The translations under genes were made by a program, and so were the position numbers. Source: Bythopirellula goksoeyrii (GTDB lineage Bacteria; Planctomycetota; Planctomycetia; Pirellulales; Lacipirellulaceae). From it: DNA of 64,000 nt. Shown one piece after another: positions 16,116 through 24,562 of this stretch; the stretch's first letter is position 1, and every line of letters begins with the position of its first letter. The notes under the pieces were generated by a model. That model did no database searches and was not told the origin of the DNA. It was given only the letters and a program-made list of their open reading frames with translations. The DNA lies in the NCBI RefSeq assembly GCF_008065115.1, contig NZ_CP042913.1, forward strand, positions 5,963,257-6,027,256, given 5' to 3'.

Positions 16116-17174
16116 CTATACGAACGAAGCCCGGCGAGGGGTCTGTCGGAGGAGAAAAACCCAGCCGATGGCGGTCGCAACTAGCAGCAAAATGCTGATA
16201 TTTTGCGAGATACTGAGCCCTGTGCCGAAAACAGCCGATTCGTCGATACGGATCATTTCCAGCAGAAATCGCGAGATGGGGTGGATTGTGAGCATCAGAG
16301 CGGTAACTTCGCCGTCGCGGCGGCGGAAAGGATAGTAGCTCCACAGGAACCAGCACAACAGAGCCGCGTCGATCGAGCTATAAATCTGAGTGGGGTGCAC
16401 CGGCAGACTCCGTGGCGGCAGATTAGCGGGCAGCCCCGTTGCGGCGTCGATAGGCGTGTTCTCGCCCACGAGTTTGCCACTTTCGAATTGCTCCATATAC
16501 GGCAAGCTGTCGCGGGGGAAGGTCACAGCCCAGGGCAAATCAGACTCACCACCATAACAGCAGCCATTCAACAGGCAGCCGATGCGTCCGAAGGCAAGCC
16601 CGACAAGCAAGCTAGGGGCGATCAAATCGGCCAGCGCAAGTGGCGGCAGTTTGTGTCGGTAGGTGAAAACAAGAAATGCCAGTGTGGCGCCGATCAGGGC
16701 GCCATAGACTACGAGACCCCCTTCGGTGAATTTCACAACGGCCAGAAGTGTCGACGGCCAGTCGCCGAATTGAAAGCGGGTGTCCCAATACTCGATCACG
16801 TAGAACAAACGGGCGCCCAGGATGCCGCAGATGAACATGCCGAATGCGAGGGAGAGGAGCGTGTCCGCATGGATTCCCATCTGTTTGCCGCGATGGATGG
16901 CCATCAGGATTCCCGAAACAGAACCACAAAGTACCATCAGTCCATAACCGCGAAGAGGCAAGCCTTCAGGGAAGAAGCGCGGGAGGATCGCGATTGCTAG
17001 TGCCCCGATGATCCAACCGGGGACGAATTCCTTCCAGTTGTGTTGGGCGGACTTCTTGGCGTACACCACCATGGCTGCGATGCCGCCGAGGAGCCACAGC
17101 GCCAGCAACACACCGATGCCAAAAAGCGGCACGCCGGAGATTTCAAGCGGGATGCGGAGTAGTTCGGAGCGCAT
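16116..17174 (-). CDS. lgt: Prolipoprotein diacylglyceryl transferase Lgt
   Basis: 352 residues from the ATG at 17174; an in-frame ATG at 17198 lies eight codons upstream. The protein has about seven transmembrane helices. It moves diacylglycerol from phosphatidylglycerol to the lipobox Cys of lipoproteins. The signature region reads 'GLAFGRIGCLLNGCCYGG' instead of the classic G-R-I-G-N-F-x-N-G-E; the GCCYG form is common in planctomycetes and relatives. 'VHPTQIYSS' and 'PISRFLLEMIRID' match the conserved C-terminal blocks. An inserted loop around 225-265 ('VGENTPIDAATGLPANLPPRS') makes the protein longer than the E. coli enzyme. Confidence 0.9.
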   Translation of the reverse strand: MRSELLRIPLEISGVPLFGIGVLLALWLLGGIAAMVVYAKKSAQHNWKEFVPGWIIGALAIAILPRFFPEGLPLRGYGLMVLCGSVSGILMAIHRGKQMGIHADTLLSLAFGMFICGILGARLFYVIEYWDTRFQFGDWPSTLLAVVKFTEGGLVVYGALIGATLAFLVFTYRHKLPPLALADLIAPSLLVGLAFGRIGCLLNGCCYGGESDLPWAVTFPRDSLPYMEQFESGKLVGENTPIDAATGLPANLPPRSLPVHPTQIYSSIDAALLCWFLWSYYPFRRRDGEVTALMLTIHPISRFLLEMIRIDESAVFGTGLSISQNISILLLVATAIGWVFLLRQTPRRASFV

Positions 17175-17182
17175 GGGGAAAT

Positions 17183-17216
17183 GATGACCAATTTCCAATG
17201 ACTAAGGACCAGTGAA
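17183..17216. repeat. Partial copy of the TTGGTCATTGGACATT-type repeat
   Basis: Words ATGACCAA, TCCAATGAC and GGACCAGTGA occur in order just upstream of lgt, a degenerate half of the unit at 10670-10760. Confidence 0.45.
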
Positions 17217-17411
17217 CGACTAAGCTCGATTCACGGGATTAACCTTAGGAAATTCTAGTGGCGAGGGGAGAATCAATCGAGGGCAATCGTCGGTGGCAAT
17301 GTATGCTCAATTAGCGGTTGAGGCTCTGTGGGGCTTGGTTTGAGTTTTGGCGCAAGATTGATAGAATAGGACGTGTTGCCTGCGAATCTCTAATGAAAAA
17401 ATAGGTGTACC

Positions 17412-17627
17412 ATGTTTCGCAAAGCATTTGTCACGGCGGCGGTATTGGTTCTTTTGGAAATCTTTGCAGCGAGTTATTCGTCTGCACGCATGATCAGCCC
17501 AGGGAATCCCTACCGTAGCTTCAACATCAGCGGGATCAACTACGGCTCGATGCAATGGGAACGTACGAATCGTGGGCGGACGAACTATCGGCATCGTTCG
17601 AATAGCTTTAGATATCGACGACGATAG
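17412..17627 (+). CDS. Small secreted basic protein
   Basis: The protein has 71 residues. A clear signal peptide (M-F-R-K, hydrophobic core, A-A-S-Y-S-S-A-R) leads a mature part of about 45 residues rich in Arg, Asn, Ser and Tyr ('GINYGSMQWERTNRGRTNYR'), ending R-Y-R-R-R. Codon use and signal structure support a real gene, though the ribosome site is weak. I do not recognise a domain. It sits 60 bp before the VIT1-like gene on the same strand but probably has its own promoter. Confidence 0.55.
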   Translation: MFRKAFVTAAVLVLLEIFAASYSSARMISPGNPYRSFNISGINYGSMQWERTNRGRTNYRHRSNSFRYRRR

Positions 17628-17688
17628 CAACTCGCTGGGCTAGCAGATCCTAAAAGTATAATCGCGTAGAGATTGGGATTAGTACGCC

Positions 17689-18447
17689 ATGAAACAATCC
17701 CTCTCTCAGCAACACGTCGAGTCTCATCTACCGGCAGAAATTCGTCGGCGGCTCACTGAAGGTGTGCGACCCAGTTATCTGCGCGATTTCGTTTATGGGG
17801 CGATCGACGGTGCCGTGACGACCTTTGCAGTGGTCTCCGGTGTGGCGGGGGCGGGGCTTAGCTCGAGTGTGGTCATCATTCTGGGGATTGCGAATCTGAT
17901 TGGCGATGGATTCAGTATGGCGGCCAGCAACTACCTGGGTATTCGTGCTGAACGTGAATTGCAGGAGCGAGTTCGACGCACTGAGAAGCTTCATATCGAG
18001 AACTACCCAGAGGGGGAGCGAGCAGAGATTCGTGAGATCTTTCGCCAGAAAGGATTCACGGGCGAGGACTTGGACCGGGCCGTGGAGATCATCACTTCGG
18101 ATGTAAATCAATGGATCGATACGATGCTCACCGACGAGCATGGACTGGCGCTGGAGGGCCCTGATCCTCGTATTGCCGCAGCGACGACTTTTGTGGCATT
18201 TATTACGGTGGGGTTTATTCCTCTGTTATCTTTCGTCTGGCAGTGGCTATTGCTCGATACGATAGATAATCCCTACCTGTGGAGCACGCTTCTTACCAGT
18301 GTAGCTTTCTTCGGAGTAGGAGCCGCCAAGTCTTGGTTTATCCAGCGGCCTTGGTACCGCGAAGGGCTGATCACTTTGGCGATTGGTGGTACTGCGGCGG
18401 GGTTGGCGTATTTAGCTGGGGACCTCATAGGAGGTGCACTGGGTTAG
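17689..18447 (+). CDS. VIT1/CCC1 family iron/manganese transporter
   Basis: The protein has 252 residues. The N-terminal 'LRDFVYGAIDGAVTTFAVVSGVAGAGLSSSVVIILGIANLIGDGFSMAASNYLG' region gives the first two transmembrane helices with the conserved Asp and Gly-rich turn of VIT1/CCC1. A soluble Glu-rich metal-binding loop follows (about 85-150, 'ERELQERVRRTEKLHIENYPEGERAEIREIF'). Three more helices complete the usual five. Family members export or sequester Fe2+ or Mn2+ by proton exchange. Substrate is inferred from the family only. Confidence 0.88.
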   Translation: MKQSLSQQHVESHLPAEIRRRLTEGVRPSYLRDFVYGAIDGAVTTFAVVSGVAGAGLSSSVVIILGIANLIGDGFSMAASNYLGIRAERELQERVRRTEKLHIENYPEGERAEIREIFRQKGFTGEDLDRAVEIITSDVNQWIDTMLTDEHGLALEGPDPRIAAATTFVAFITVGFIPLLSFVWQWLLLDTIDNPYLWSTLLTSVAFFGVGAAKSWFIQRPWYREGLITLAIGGTAAGLAYLAGDLIGGALG

Positions 18448-18562
18448 CACGCCACATGGGGGGGGACTAAAAATCTTCCTGGCAGAAAGGCACCAAAGGA
18501 TGGACATGGTCGAAGACTGCTAGTTAGAATAGGAGCCGATCTCTTCCTGTATCTTTTCAAGG

Positions 18563-18582
18563 CATCTTCCATCTGGAAGATG
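18563..18582 (+). terminator. Hairpin between VIT1-like and PEP-CTERM genes
   Basis: CATCTTCC, loop ATCT, GGAAGATG is a perfect 8-bp stem followed by a T-rich run interrupted by other bases (TCGGCTTTTGATTTCTTTT). It may end the VIT1 transcript or sit in the leader of the next gene. Confidence 0.45.
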
Positions 18583-18620
18583 TCGGCTTTTGATTTCTTT
18601 TCCCGAGAGGAGTGGGTCTC

Positions 18621-20327
18621 ATGAATGCCACATCGAATGCGAGAATCTCTTCCGACTTTTCAAAGCATCTTGGTTGTTTGACATTAATTTTTCTCCTATC
18701 GCTCAGTTCTTTGAGCTACGTCAATGCTATTACAATCAACGGGACCCAAGTTCTTGGGGGAACGATTGCCGGTCAACCCGTCACTCCTCCCTCACCTTTT
18801 GTTCAAGGTGGGGGGACTCTGGCCAGCCTTTTCAATACGGCTGCCGATTTGTGGGAACAAGGAATTCTCGATATTGACACCATAAATCTGCGCTACGGAT
18901 GGGCTGATCTCGATGGCGGAATACCTGGAAGTGGACCACTTGCGATCGCTCAAGGACTCGACATCGCTTTTAATAGCAGCTTCAACAGCGGCGGATTCTA
19001 CGCTTTGTACATGGACCCTGTGCCGACCGACGAGATCGAGTACAATCATCTTTGGAAAGAAGAGGCCGACCTAGGTGTAGGCACGGTCAACGTGGCCCGA
19101 GTCCACTACCAACCCAACATTCCAGACGCTTCGACCTTCGATATCTTGTCGGTAGCCAACCATGAAATTGGTCACGCATTGGGTATTCAGAATCTGGGCC
19201 CCTCTCCGTATGTGATCAATCCCCCCCTACCGTTCGCCGGCTCGCAAGTTCCGCTCGTAGGATCGAATCACTTCAATATCACATTACCTCCCTCGATTCC
19301 GCCCGGGTCACTGCCGAATGAGCCTCGTTCGCTAATGGCGCCTACGATTCGTACGGGGGTACGATATCTTCCTAGCGACATCGACTTCCTAGCCGCTGCG
19401 AGTGTGAATGGGTGGACCCAAACGAATCTCAATCCACGCGGTGGACCTACGACCGGCACGCCTTACGCCAAATGGTCGCAGTTGCCCATGAACATGAAGG
19501 GGGAAAATATACCCTCTGAATTCGACTGGCGCGAAATTATGAAGCAACCCGCAGATCGCGATCCGATGGGTGTCCCTGCGATTACCGCGGCTGATGATTT
19601 CCAATCGGATGGTCGGCCGATTGAGGCGATTCGTTGGTGGGGTTCGTACTTTGGTGATCTCCCCTACCCTGAGCCAGAGCATATTCCGCCTCGTGAACTG
19701 GGGTTCGCGATTTCCTTTTTCTCCGATATCCCAGTCGACCCGAGCATTCCAGGATCGTTTAGCAAGCCTGGTCAATTGCTGGGGACTTACAAACTACCCA
19801 TTGAGAAAGTAGAGCTCACGGGAACCGACATGCTGGGTTGGGACGGACACAACATTGTGAAATATGAGGCAAAACTGGAAGATGCCTTTCTGGATCACGC
19901 GATTGCCGGCCTTTCTGAGCCGGAGGCTTTTTATGAAGTGGCCGGCGACATCTATTGGATGTCCATCGCCGCTTGGGATGGCCACCGACTCCTCCCTGAT
20001 GGAACCTCCGTCGATTCGGGTGAACCAGTGCGCAAAGTTACCATCGACCCTCTTACGGGAGTTGTCATCGACATAGATCACCTTTGGGGCTGGCATACGA
20101 GCCCTGATAGCTGGAACGACGTGGGGGTTACGGGAACGCTCGATATGTATAATCCCCCTACCGATTGGGACTACGACAACTGGCGACCATTCCCTCCTCT
20201 GCACGGTGATGATAATTTCGCATTCGAACTATTGACAAGCATCCCCGAGCCGAGCAGCCTCTTGCTGTGCATGGGTCTTGCCATTTGTATCGCACTGCGG
20301 AGGACCTCGTCACAAGGCCCCTGCTAG
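18621..20327 (+). CDS. PEP-CTERM protein with metzincin-like protease domain
   Basis: 568 residues from the ATG at 18621 (AGGAG eight bases upstream). Signal peptide first. A matrixin-like region includes 'GILDIDTINLRYGWADLDG' and the zinc motif 'NHEIGHALGIQN' (His181, Glu182, His185). The third metzincin ligand position holds Asn instead of His or Asp, which would weaken zinc binding unless another residue serves. The second half ('DRDPMGVPAITAADDFQSDGRP') resembles domains of other planctomycete surface proteins. The end is I-P-E-P, hydrophobic helix, R-R-T. The gene overlaps the convergent DUF2156 gene by 18 bases at the 3' ends. Confidence 0.8.
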   Translation: MNATSNARISSDFSKHLGCLTLIFLLSLSSLSYVNAITINGTQVLGGTIAGQPVTPPSPFVQGGGTLASLFNTAADLWEQGILDIDTINLRYGWADLDGGIPGSGPLAIAQGLDIAFNSSFNSGGFYALYMDPVPTDEIEYNHLWKEEADLGVGTVNVARVHYQPNIPDASTFDILSVANHEIGHALGIQNLGPSPYVINPPLPFAGSQVPLVGSNHFNITLPPSIPPGSLPNEPRSLMAPTIRTGVRYLPSDIDFLAAASVNGWTQTNLNPRGGPTTGTPYAKWSQLPMNMKGENIPSEFDWREIMKQPADRDPMGVPAITAADDFQSDGRPIEAIRWWGSYFGDLPYPEPEHIPPRELGFAISFFSDIPVDPSIPGSFSKPGQLLGTYKLPIEKVELTGTDMLGWDGHNIVKYEAKLEDAFLDHAIAGLSEPEAFYEVAGDIYWMSIAAWDGHRLLPDGTSVDSGEPVRKVTIDPLTGVVIDIDHLWGWHTSPDSWNDVGVTGTLDMYNPPTDWDYDNWRPFPPLHGDDNFAFELLTSIPEPSSLLLCMGLAICIALRRTSSQGPC

Positions 20328-21314
20328 ACGCAGCGAGGCAATGATGCGCACATCGTTGAATAGGCACTTCGATGAGTAATAGGTCTGTTCTTCTTGGCCG
20401 GCAAAACGGCGTTTGAAGTCGGCATGACCCGCCAGGTTGTAAAAGTAGCGATTGATCCACCAGGCGTTCAGTGCGCGGCTCCAACTGAAATGGAGCAGCG
20501 GGTTAGCACGAAACTCACCGTCGGTAATCGCAGCCATGGGCGACAGCCCCAGCATGACGCACTCGACCCCTTCGCTCTGAAACTGCTCGATGGCCACCTT
20601 CATAATTCCTTCTTCAGCCCGGAGAGGTGCCTCCGGGAGGCGACGTTTGATGGCGGGCGAGTAGCCCACGACTTCGCCAGCCTGACAAATGGGATCGAAG
20701 AAAATGAATGCCTCGGGATCGCCAGCGGGTGAAAACAGGAAAAACTTGCGTACATCGATCTCGTCGGCATACACGATTGGTCGATTGAAGAAGTAGACAT
20801 CGCGTGTCGTGCGTCGCTCGGCTTGCCAACGTGCAGAGAGCTCACGTATCTCGCTTACAGAAACGTCCGAAGCAAAGGTTCCTTCGCGAATCTCGTAGCT
20901 GTGCTTGGCGAGCCAATTGGTGGCGTGGCGGAGTCGTTCCTTTTTCTTGCCGGCAAAGCTGTAACTGGCCAAATCCAGCCGGGTGTCACAACCCATCTCG
21001 TTGATCCAAAAGCCCCGTTCTTGGAGCAGGATGGCTGTCCCCTTTGAGATTTGCCAAAAACAGTTCCTGGGAAATTCCTTTGTGAAGGCCGAGAGCAAGG
21101 GCGCATGCAACTCAGGAGCACCTACGGGATCGGCCAACACGCAGGCAATGCCCCATTTCCGGCGGAAGGCGAGATACGCTTCGCCATGCCAAAAGTACTC
21201 AAGTCCTGGCTGCACCGCCGTGGAATAGGCCTGCGTAAACGATCCGAACTGCCGCACGAGTTGCAGCCGCCGGTCGGGGGCGTCCAAGGCTATTGGGGGA
21301 ACAGCTGGTGGCAT
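20310..21314 (-). CDS. DUF2156 / phosphatidylglycerol lysyltransferase-like protein
   Basis: The protein has 334 residues, matching the C-terminal soluble domain of MprF-type aminoacyl-phosphatidylglycerol synthases (two GNAT-like halves): 'FGSFTQAYSTAVQPGLEYFWHGEAYLAFRRKWGIACVLADPVG', 'GKKKERLRHATNWLAKHSYEIRE', 'AFIFFDPICQAGEVVGYSPAIKRR', and 'EEGIMKVAIEQFQSEGVECVMLGLSPMA'. It has no transmembrane flippase part, so it is the free-standing form. In the family it adds an amino acid to a lipid, but free-standing copies may have other acceptors. It is convergent with the PEP-CTERM protease-like gene. Confidence 0.8.
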   Translation of the reverse strand: MPPAVPPIALDAPDRRLQLVRQFGSFTQAYSTAVQPGLEYFWHGEAYLAFRRKWGIACVLADPVGAPELHAPLLSAFTKEFPRNCFWQISKGTAILLQERGFWINEMGCDTRLDLASYSFAGKKKERLRHATNWLAKHSYEIREGTFASDVSVSEIRELSARWQAERRTTRDVYFFNRPIVYADEIDVRKFFLFSPAGDPEAFIFFDPICQAGEVVGYSPAIKRRLPEAPLRAEEGIMKVAIEQFQSEGVECVMLGLSPMAAITDGEFRANPLLHFSWSRALNAWWINRYFYNLAGHADFKRRFAGQEEQTYYSSKCLFNDVRIIASLRLAGAL

Positions 21315-21494
21315 TGGGTTTCTGGGAAGTTGCTATTTCATGGGAATATCGGCAGGGGCCAACTTACTAGCAGGGCTTTCTCACCGTGTGAGGGGGCAAA
21401 CAGGCTAAAACCCGGCAAAAACGCGAAAAAAAGTCTGGGGCATTCGCATGCCATTGATACCGAGGGATTCTGTTGTCTATTCGCCACAAATTTG

Positions 21495-21523
21495 TTGACA
21501 ATCTGTGAAACCCAGGTTACTCT
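21495..21523 (+). promoter_or_regulatory. Putative sigma-70 promoter ahead of the tandem RNA elements
   Basis: TTGACA at 21495-21500 is a perfect -35 box, with a 17-base spacer and TACTCT at 21518-21523 as a weaker -10. It points toward the structured elements and the PEP-CTERM gene at 21984. Transcription would begin near 21530. A short perfect inverted repeat ATTAGA/TCTAAT (21566-21583) lies in the transcript. Confidence 0.5.
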
Positions 21524-21623
21524 AGGAACTAGTGGGAGCGTTTCCCCCAACAATCCAACAACTGAATTAGAGTCTGATCTAATACTGAAGACAGTTTAAA
21601 CACCTCGATTATCCTCAGGATAC

Positions 21624-21711
21624 CGCTAATTTTACGAGCGACTCCCCAATTCTTCTTTCGTCAGCCAAGCATTTGGTTGATTTGTTAGAGGCATTAGGGA
21701 GTCGCTTTTTT
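21624..21711 (+). ncRNA. Structured RNA element 1 with terminator-like end
   Basis: The unit begins CGCTAATT. An outer stem pairs 21638-21646 (GCGACTCCC) perfectly with 21697-21705, extendable by A-T at the base. An inner hairpin pairs 21661-21668 with 21673-21680 around loop GCAT. A T6 run follows the outer stem. The second unit 169 bases downstream shares the start, the CCAAT word after the 5' arm, and the layout. Function unknown; it could be a terminated small RNA or an attenuator in the leader of the PEP-CTERM gene. Confidence 0.6.
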
Positions 21712-21792
21712 AGTGAACTGCAAGAAATTCGACTCTTGGCGACAAGTTTTAGATAGAACCGAACCCTAGCAGCTAATATCCCCCCAGGAAAA

Positions 21793-21885
21793 CGCTAATT
21801 AGTCAAACGATTCACCAATCCTCCCCTTCTTATCCCCGGCATATCCGGGTGGCGTGCTTGGGTAGTTTTTGTGAATCGTTTTTTA
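21793..21885 (+). ncRNA. Structured RNA element 2, paralogue of element 1
   Basis: Begins CGCTAATT. The outer stem 21805-21815 (AAACGATTCAC) pairs perfectly with 21871-21881, and an inner CCCGG/CCGGG hairpin lies at 21835-21849. A run of T (21879-21884) ends it. Aligned without gaps to element 1 at the 5' side, three outer-stem pairs change on both strands (G:C to A:T, C:G to T:A, C:G to A:T), keeping the stem intact. The PEP-CTERM gene starts about 100 bases downstream. Confidence 0.6.
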
Positions 21886-21983
21886 ATGGTCTCACGAGTC
21901 TGCACCGACGAAATAATCTTACACACCAAGAATACTTACCCTTTCATTTCAACTTAGATGGAATCCTCTTTGGAGAAGAACTA

Positions 21984-22727
21984 ATGTTTCGCTTTCAGAA
22001 AATCCTTCTTTCGGCACTGGCTTCGCTGTTAATTGCACCCCTTGCCCAGGCATCTCTGATTCATCCCGATGTGATGGGTGCCACAGTCACCTTCAAGAAC
22101 ATTGAAGAAAGTTCGCCAAGTAGCGATCCGCTGCCACTCTATGGTCAGCCGGGAACCAATGGCGATGAACTCATCTTTCCCACGACAGGTAATTTCTCGG
22201 CTTCCTCACTCGATGGAAACGCTTCCGACCAGACTGACGGAAAGCTGAACCTGATGATTGTTGCCAAATCGGGTTTCTTTCTCGACAGTTTTACGATTAG
22301 CGAGGAGGGATTGGTTCTGCTAGACGCTCCCTTTGGCGGCGATGCATTTGCCTCGGTGAATGCATTTGGAATTGCGAAAGTGGTTGAGGTTTCAGGAGTT
22401 CCAGTCAACATTCCGGTCATTAATTTTTTCCTGAGTGCATCTCCCTTGGGAGGTCAGTATCAGCTGTCGGTGATCGGAGGATCTTCCTATGCAGCCGGCT
22501 GGCAGGCATCGTCATTAGTAGGACTACCGCAAAACACGACGAAGGTAAATCTTACGCTTGACAACAATCTATTTGCTTCGTCGACAGGTCAGGGAACGAG
22601 AGCCTTTATCGACAAGAAAGCGTTTGAAATCGACGTTGAAACCTCAGTCCCCGAACCGCATACCCTGTTGCTGGGAGTCGCAGGTATTTTGGCGTTTGCC
22701 GGAAGTCGCCGCGGGTCTTTTGCTTAA
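21984..22727 (+). CDS. PEP-CTERM sorting domain protein
   Basis: 247 residues from the ATG at 21984, with GGAGAAG upstream; an upstream in-frame start would run through the RNA element and is rejected. Signal peptide (ending A-Q-A-S). The body is probably all-beta ('DVMGATVTFKNIEESSP', 'DGKLNLMIVAKSGFFLDSFTISEEG'), resembling other planctomycete surface proteins of unknown role. The C-terminus is V-P-E-P, hydrophobic helix, R-R-G-S-F-A. A strong terminator follows. The long leader containing two structured RNA elements is unusual. Confidence 0.8.
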   Translation: MFRFQKILLSALASLLIAPLAQASLIHPDVMGATVTFKNIEESSPSSDPLPLYGQPGTNGDELIFPTTGNFSASSLDGNASDQTDGKLNLMIVAKSGFFLDSFTISEEGLVLLDAPFGGDAFASVNAFGIAKVVEVSGVPVNIPVINFFLSASPLGGQYQLSVIGGSSYAAGWQASSLVGLPQNTTKVNLTLDNNLFASSTGQGTRAFIDKKAFEIDVETSVPEPHTLLLGVAGILAFAGSRRGSFA

Positions 22728-22758
22728 GTCGAAGTTTACAATTCTGGATCCATGCTCA

Positions 22759-22783
22759 GGGGTGCTTTGGCACCCCTTTTTTT
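22759..22783 (+). terminator. Rho-independent terminator after the PEP-CTERM gene
   Basis: GGGGTGC, loop TTTG, GCACCCC, then seven T. A textbook intrinsic terminator about 30 bases past the stop at 22727. Confidence 0.92.
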
Positions 22784-22965
22784 GTCTAGTTCGAACCTGA
22801 CTTGGTCAGGACTTCTAATTCATCTGGTTGCATTATGAATTCTCAGGGGTGAGAATAGAACTTACACAGGGTCTTGGTAATGAATGCGAAAGGGTTGAAC
22901 GGCCCTTCATAGACCATGTCTCAGTTCTACTCTTAGACAATTTGCTTTGATTGAGGAGGCTCACG

Positions 22966-24492
22966 ATGAATCGTTCGATTGTGTGTGCGATGCTTCTACT
23001 TGGATTCCTAAGCCTTAGCATGCAGCCCAGTCTTGCTGCCGAGGACAATTCGAAGGAAGCCGAAGAGTCACAGAAGGTGACGGGGAAAGAAAGTGAAGCC
23101 CACAAGAAAGATGAGAGCGAACAGAGTCGCGAGACCTTCACGGTCAGCTCTGGGCCCCTAAAAATTGAGGAGTCGCTAGATGGGCGTTTTGTCGCCACGG
23201 AGAGGGCGGAAATCTCCTTGTGGCCAGAATCCTGGTCCGACTTCAAAATCAAGGACGTGGTCGAGCATGGCGCAGAAGTTCAGAAGGGTGAGACCCTGTT
23301 CCAATTCGAAGACAAGGATCTCAACAAGGCAATTGCCGATTTGGACCTGGAGCTGCACCTAGGTGAACTGAAGATCAACCGCATGGAGCAAGCGCTTCCT
23401 CGCCAAGAGCGTTCCCTCAAGCGAACCCTGGCAAATGCGGAAGAAGCTTTGAAACGGGCCAAGGAGGACTATGAGCGATACCAAGAGACAGAGCGTGAGC
23501 AGGCAATTGACTCGGCGAACATGAACCTGAAAATGGCTAAGTTTAATCTGGACTACTACAAGGATGAGCTTGAGCAACTGGAGAAAATGTACGAAGCCGA
23601 CGATCTGACCGAAGAGACCGAGGAGATCGTCTTGCGGCGTCAAAAGTTCATGGTCGAGTATGGAGAATTCAACTATGAATTATCCAAGCACTATCACGAC
23701 CGGACTTTGAATGTTAGCATCCCGCGCAGCGATCGCGATATGAAAGAATCTCTTGATCAAGCAGAGGATCGCGTCGAGAGTGCCGAACTCGCCAATCAAA
23801 TCGATGTCAGCACTGCCCGTTACGAATTGGAGAAGCTCAAGTCAGCGCGAAAGGCATCTTTAGATAAGCATGTCAAACTGCTTGCCGATCGCGACTTGAT
23901 GGCGATCACATCCCCTCTTGCTGGGGTCGTTTACTACGGAGACGCCTCTGACGGAAAATGGAGCAAGATCGCGACTCAAAAACAAAAACTCCTCCCAGGC
24001 AAGTCGGCTGATAAACAGACCGTCCTCTTGACAGTGCTTGATACGACCAAGTTGCAAGTTATGACTCTCTTGGATGAGAAATTGCGCATTTCTCTCAAGA
24101 AAGGTGAGAAGGTCGAGATTCAGCCTGCTGCTCAAGGCTCTAAAGCTTTGGCTGGAAAAGTTGCGTCAATTTCTGCGATGCCCGTCGCTGATGGAAAGTT
24201 TGAAGCACTATTTGATCTGACCACAAACGATCTGCCTGAATGGCTAGTTCCTGGGATGTCGTGCAAAGTGGAGGTAGTCACTTACCAAAACGAAGATGCT
24301 TTGCTTGTGCCAAAGAAAGCGATTCACGATGATGAATCTAAAGACAAGAAATATGTGTGGACTGTTGAGGACGACAAACCTGTAAAAACGTGGGTCGAGA
24401 CGGGTCGCGAAAAAGGAGACAAGGTTGAAATCACTTCGGGCTTGAGCACGGGAGACGTTGTATCCCTGGACGATGAGAAACAGGAGGAATGA
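22966..24492 (+). CDS. HlyD-type periplasmic adaptor with long coiled coil
   Basis: 508 residues from the ATG at 22966 (GAGGAGG upstream). A signal peptide (ends Q-P-S-L-A-A-E) and a charged linker come first. A barrel-sandwich segment ('WPESWSDFKIKDVVEHGAEVQKGETLFQFED') leads into a long alpha-helical hairpin (about 120-300, rich in Glu, Lys, Arg and Leu). Then come the second half of the sandwich ('DLMAITSPLAGVVYYGDA'), a beta-barrel, and a C-terminal membrane-proximal domain ('LLVPKKAIHDD', 'ITSGLSTGDVVSL'). The family links inner-membrane pumps to outer-membrane channels. No pump gene is adjacent. Confidence 0.82.
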   Translation: MNRSIVCAMLLLGFLSLSMQPSLAAEDNSKEAEESQKVTGKESEAHKKDESEQSRETFTVSSGPLKIEESLDGRFVATERAEISLWPESWSDFKIKDVVEHGAEVQKGETLFQFEDKDLNKAIADLDLELHLGELKINRMEQALPRQERSLKRTLANAEEALKRAKEDYERYQETEREQAIDSANMNLKMAKFNLDYYKDELEQLEKMYEADDLTEETEEIVLRRQKFMVEYGEFNYELSKHYHDRTLNVSIPRSDRDMKESLDQAEDRVESAELANQIDVSTARYELEKLKSARKASLDKHVKLLADRDLMAITSPLAGVVYYGDASDGKWSKIATQKQKLLPGKSADKQTVLLTVLDTTKLQVMTLLDEKLRISLKKGEKVEIQPAAQGSKALAGKVASISAMPVADGKFEALFDLTTNDLPEWLVPGMSCKVEVVTYQNEDALLVPKKAIHDDESKDKKYVWTVEDDKPVKTWVETGREKGDKVEITSGLSTGDVVSLDDEKQEE

Positions 24493-24562
24493 AGGATCTT
24501 TTCAAAGACACTTCCGACGCATCGCCACGAGACCTGATTTCCTTTTTCTAAGATTTGGTGCA

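Noticed and set aside
16203-17000. 265-residue plus-strand frame opposite lgt
   Set aside because: Composition is not protein-like and lgt is clear on the other strand.
21849-21983. N-terminal extension of the PEP-CTERM protein from an ATG at 21849
   Set aside because: It would run through the 3' arm of the second RNA element and place 45 residues before a clear signal peptide; the ATG at 21984 has a good ribosome site.
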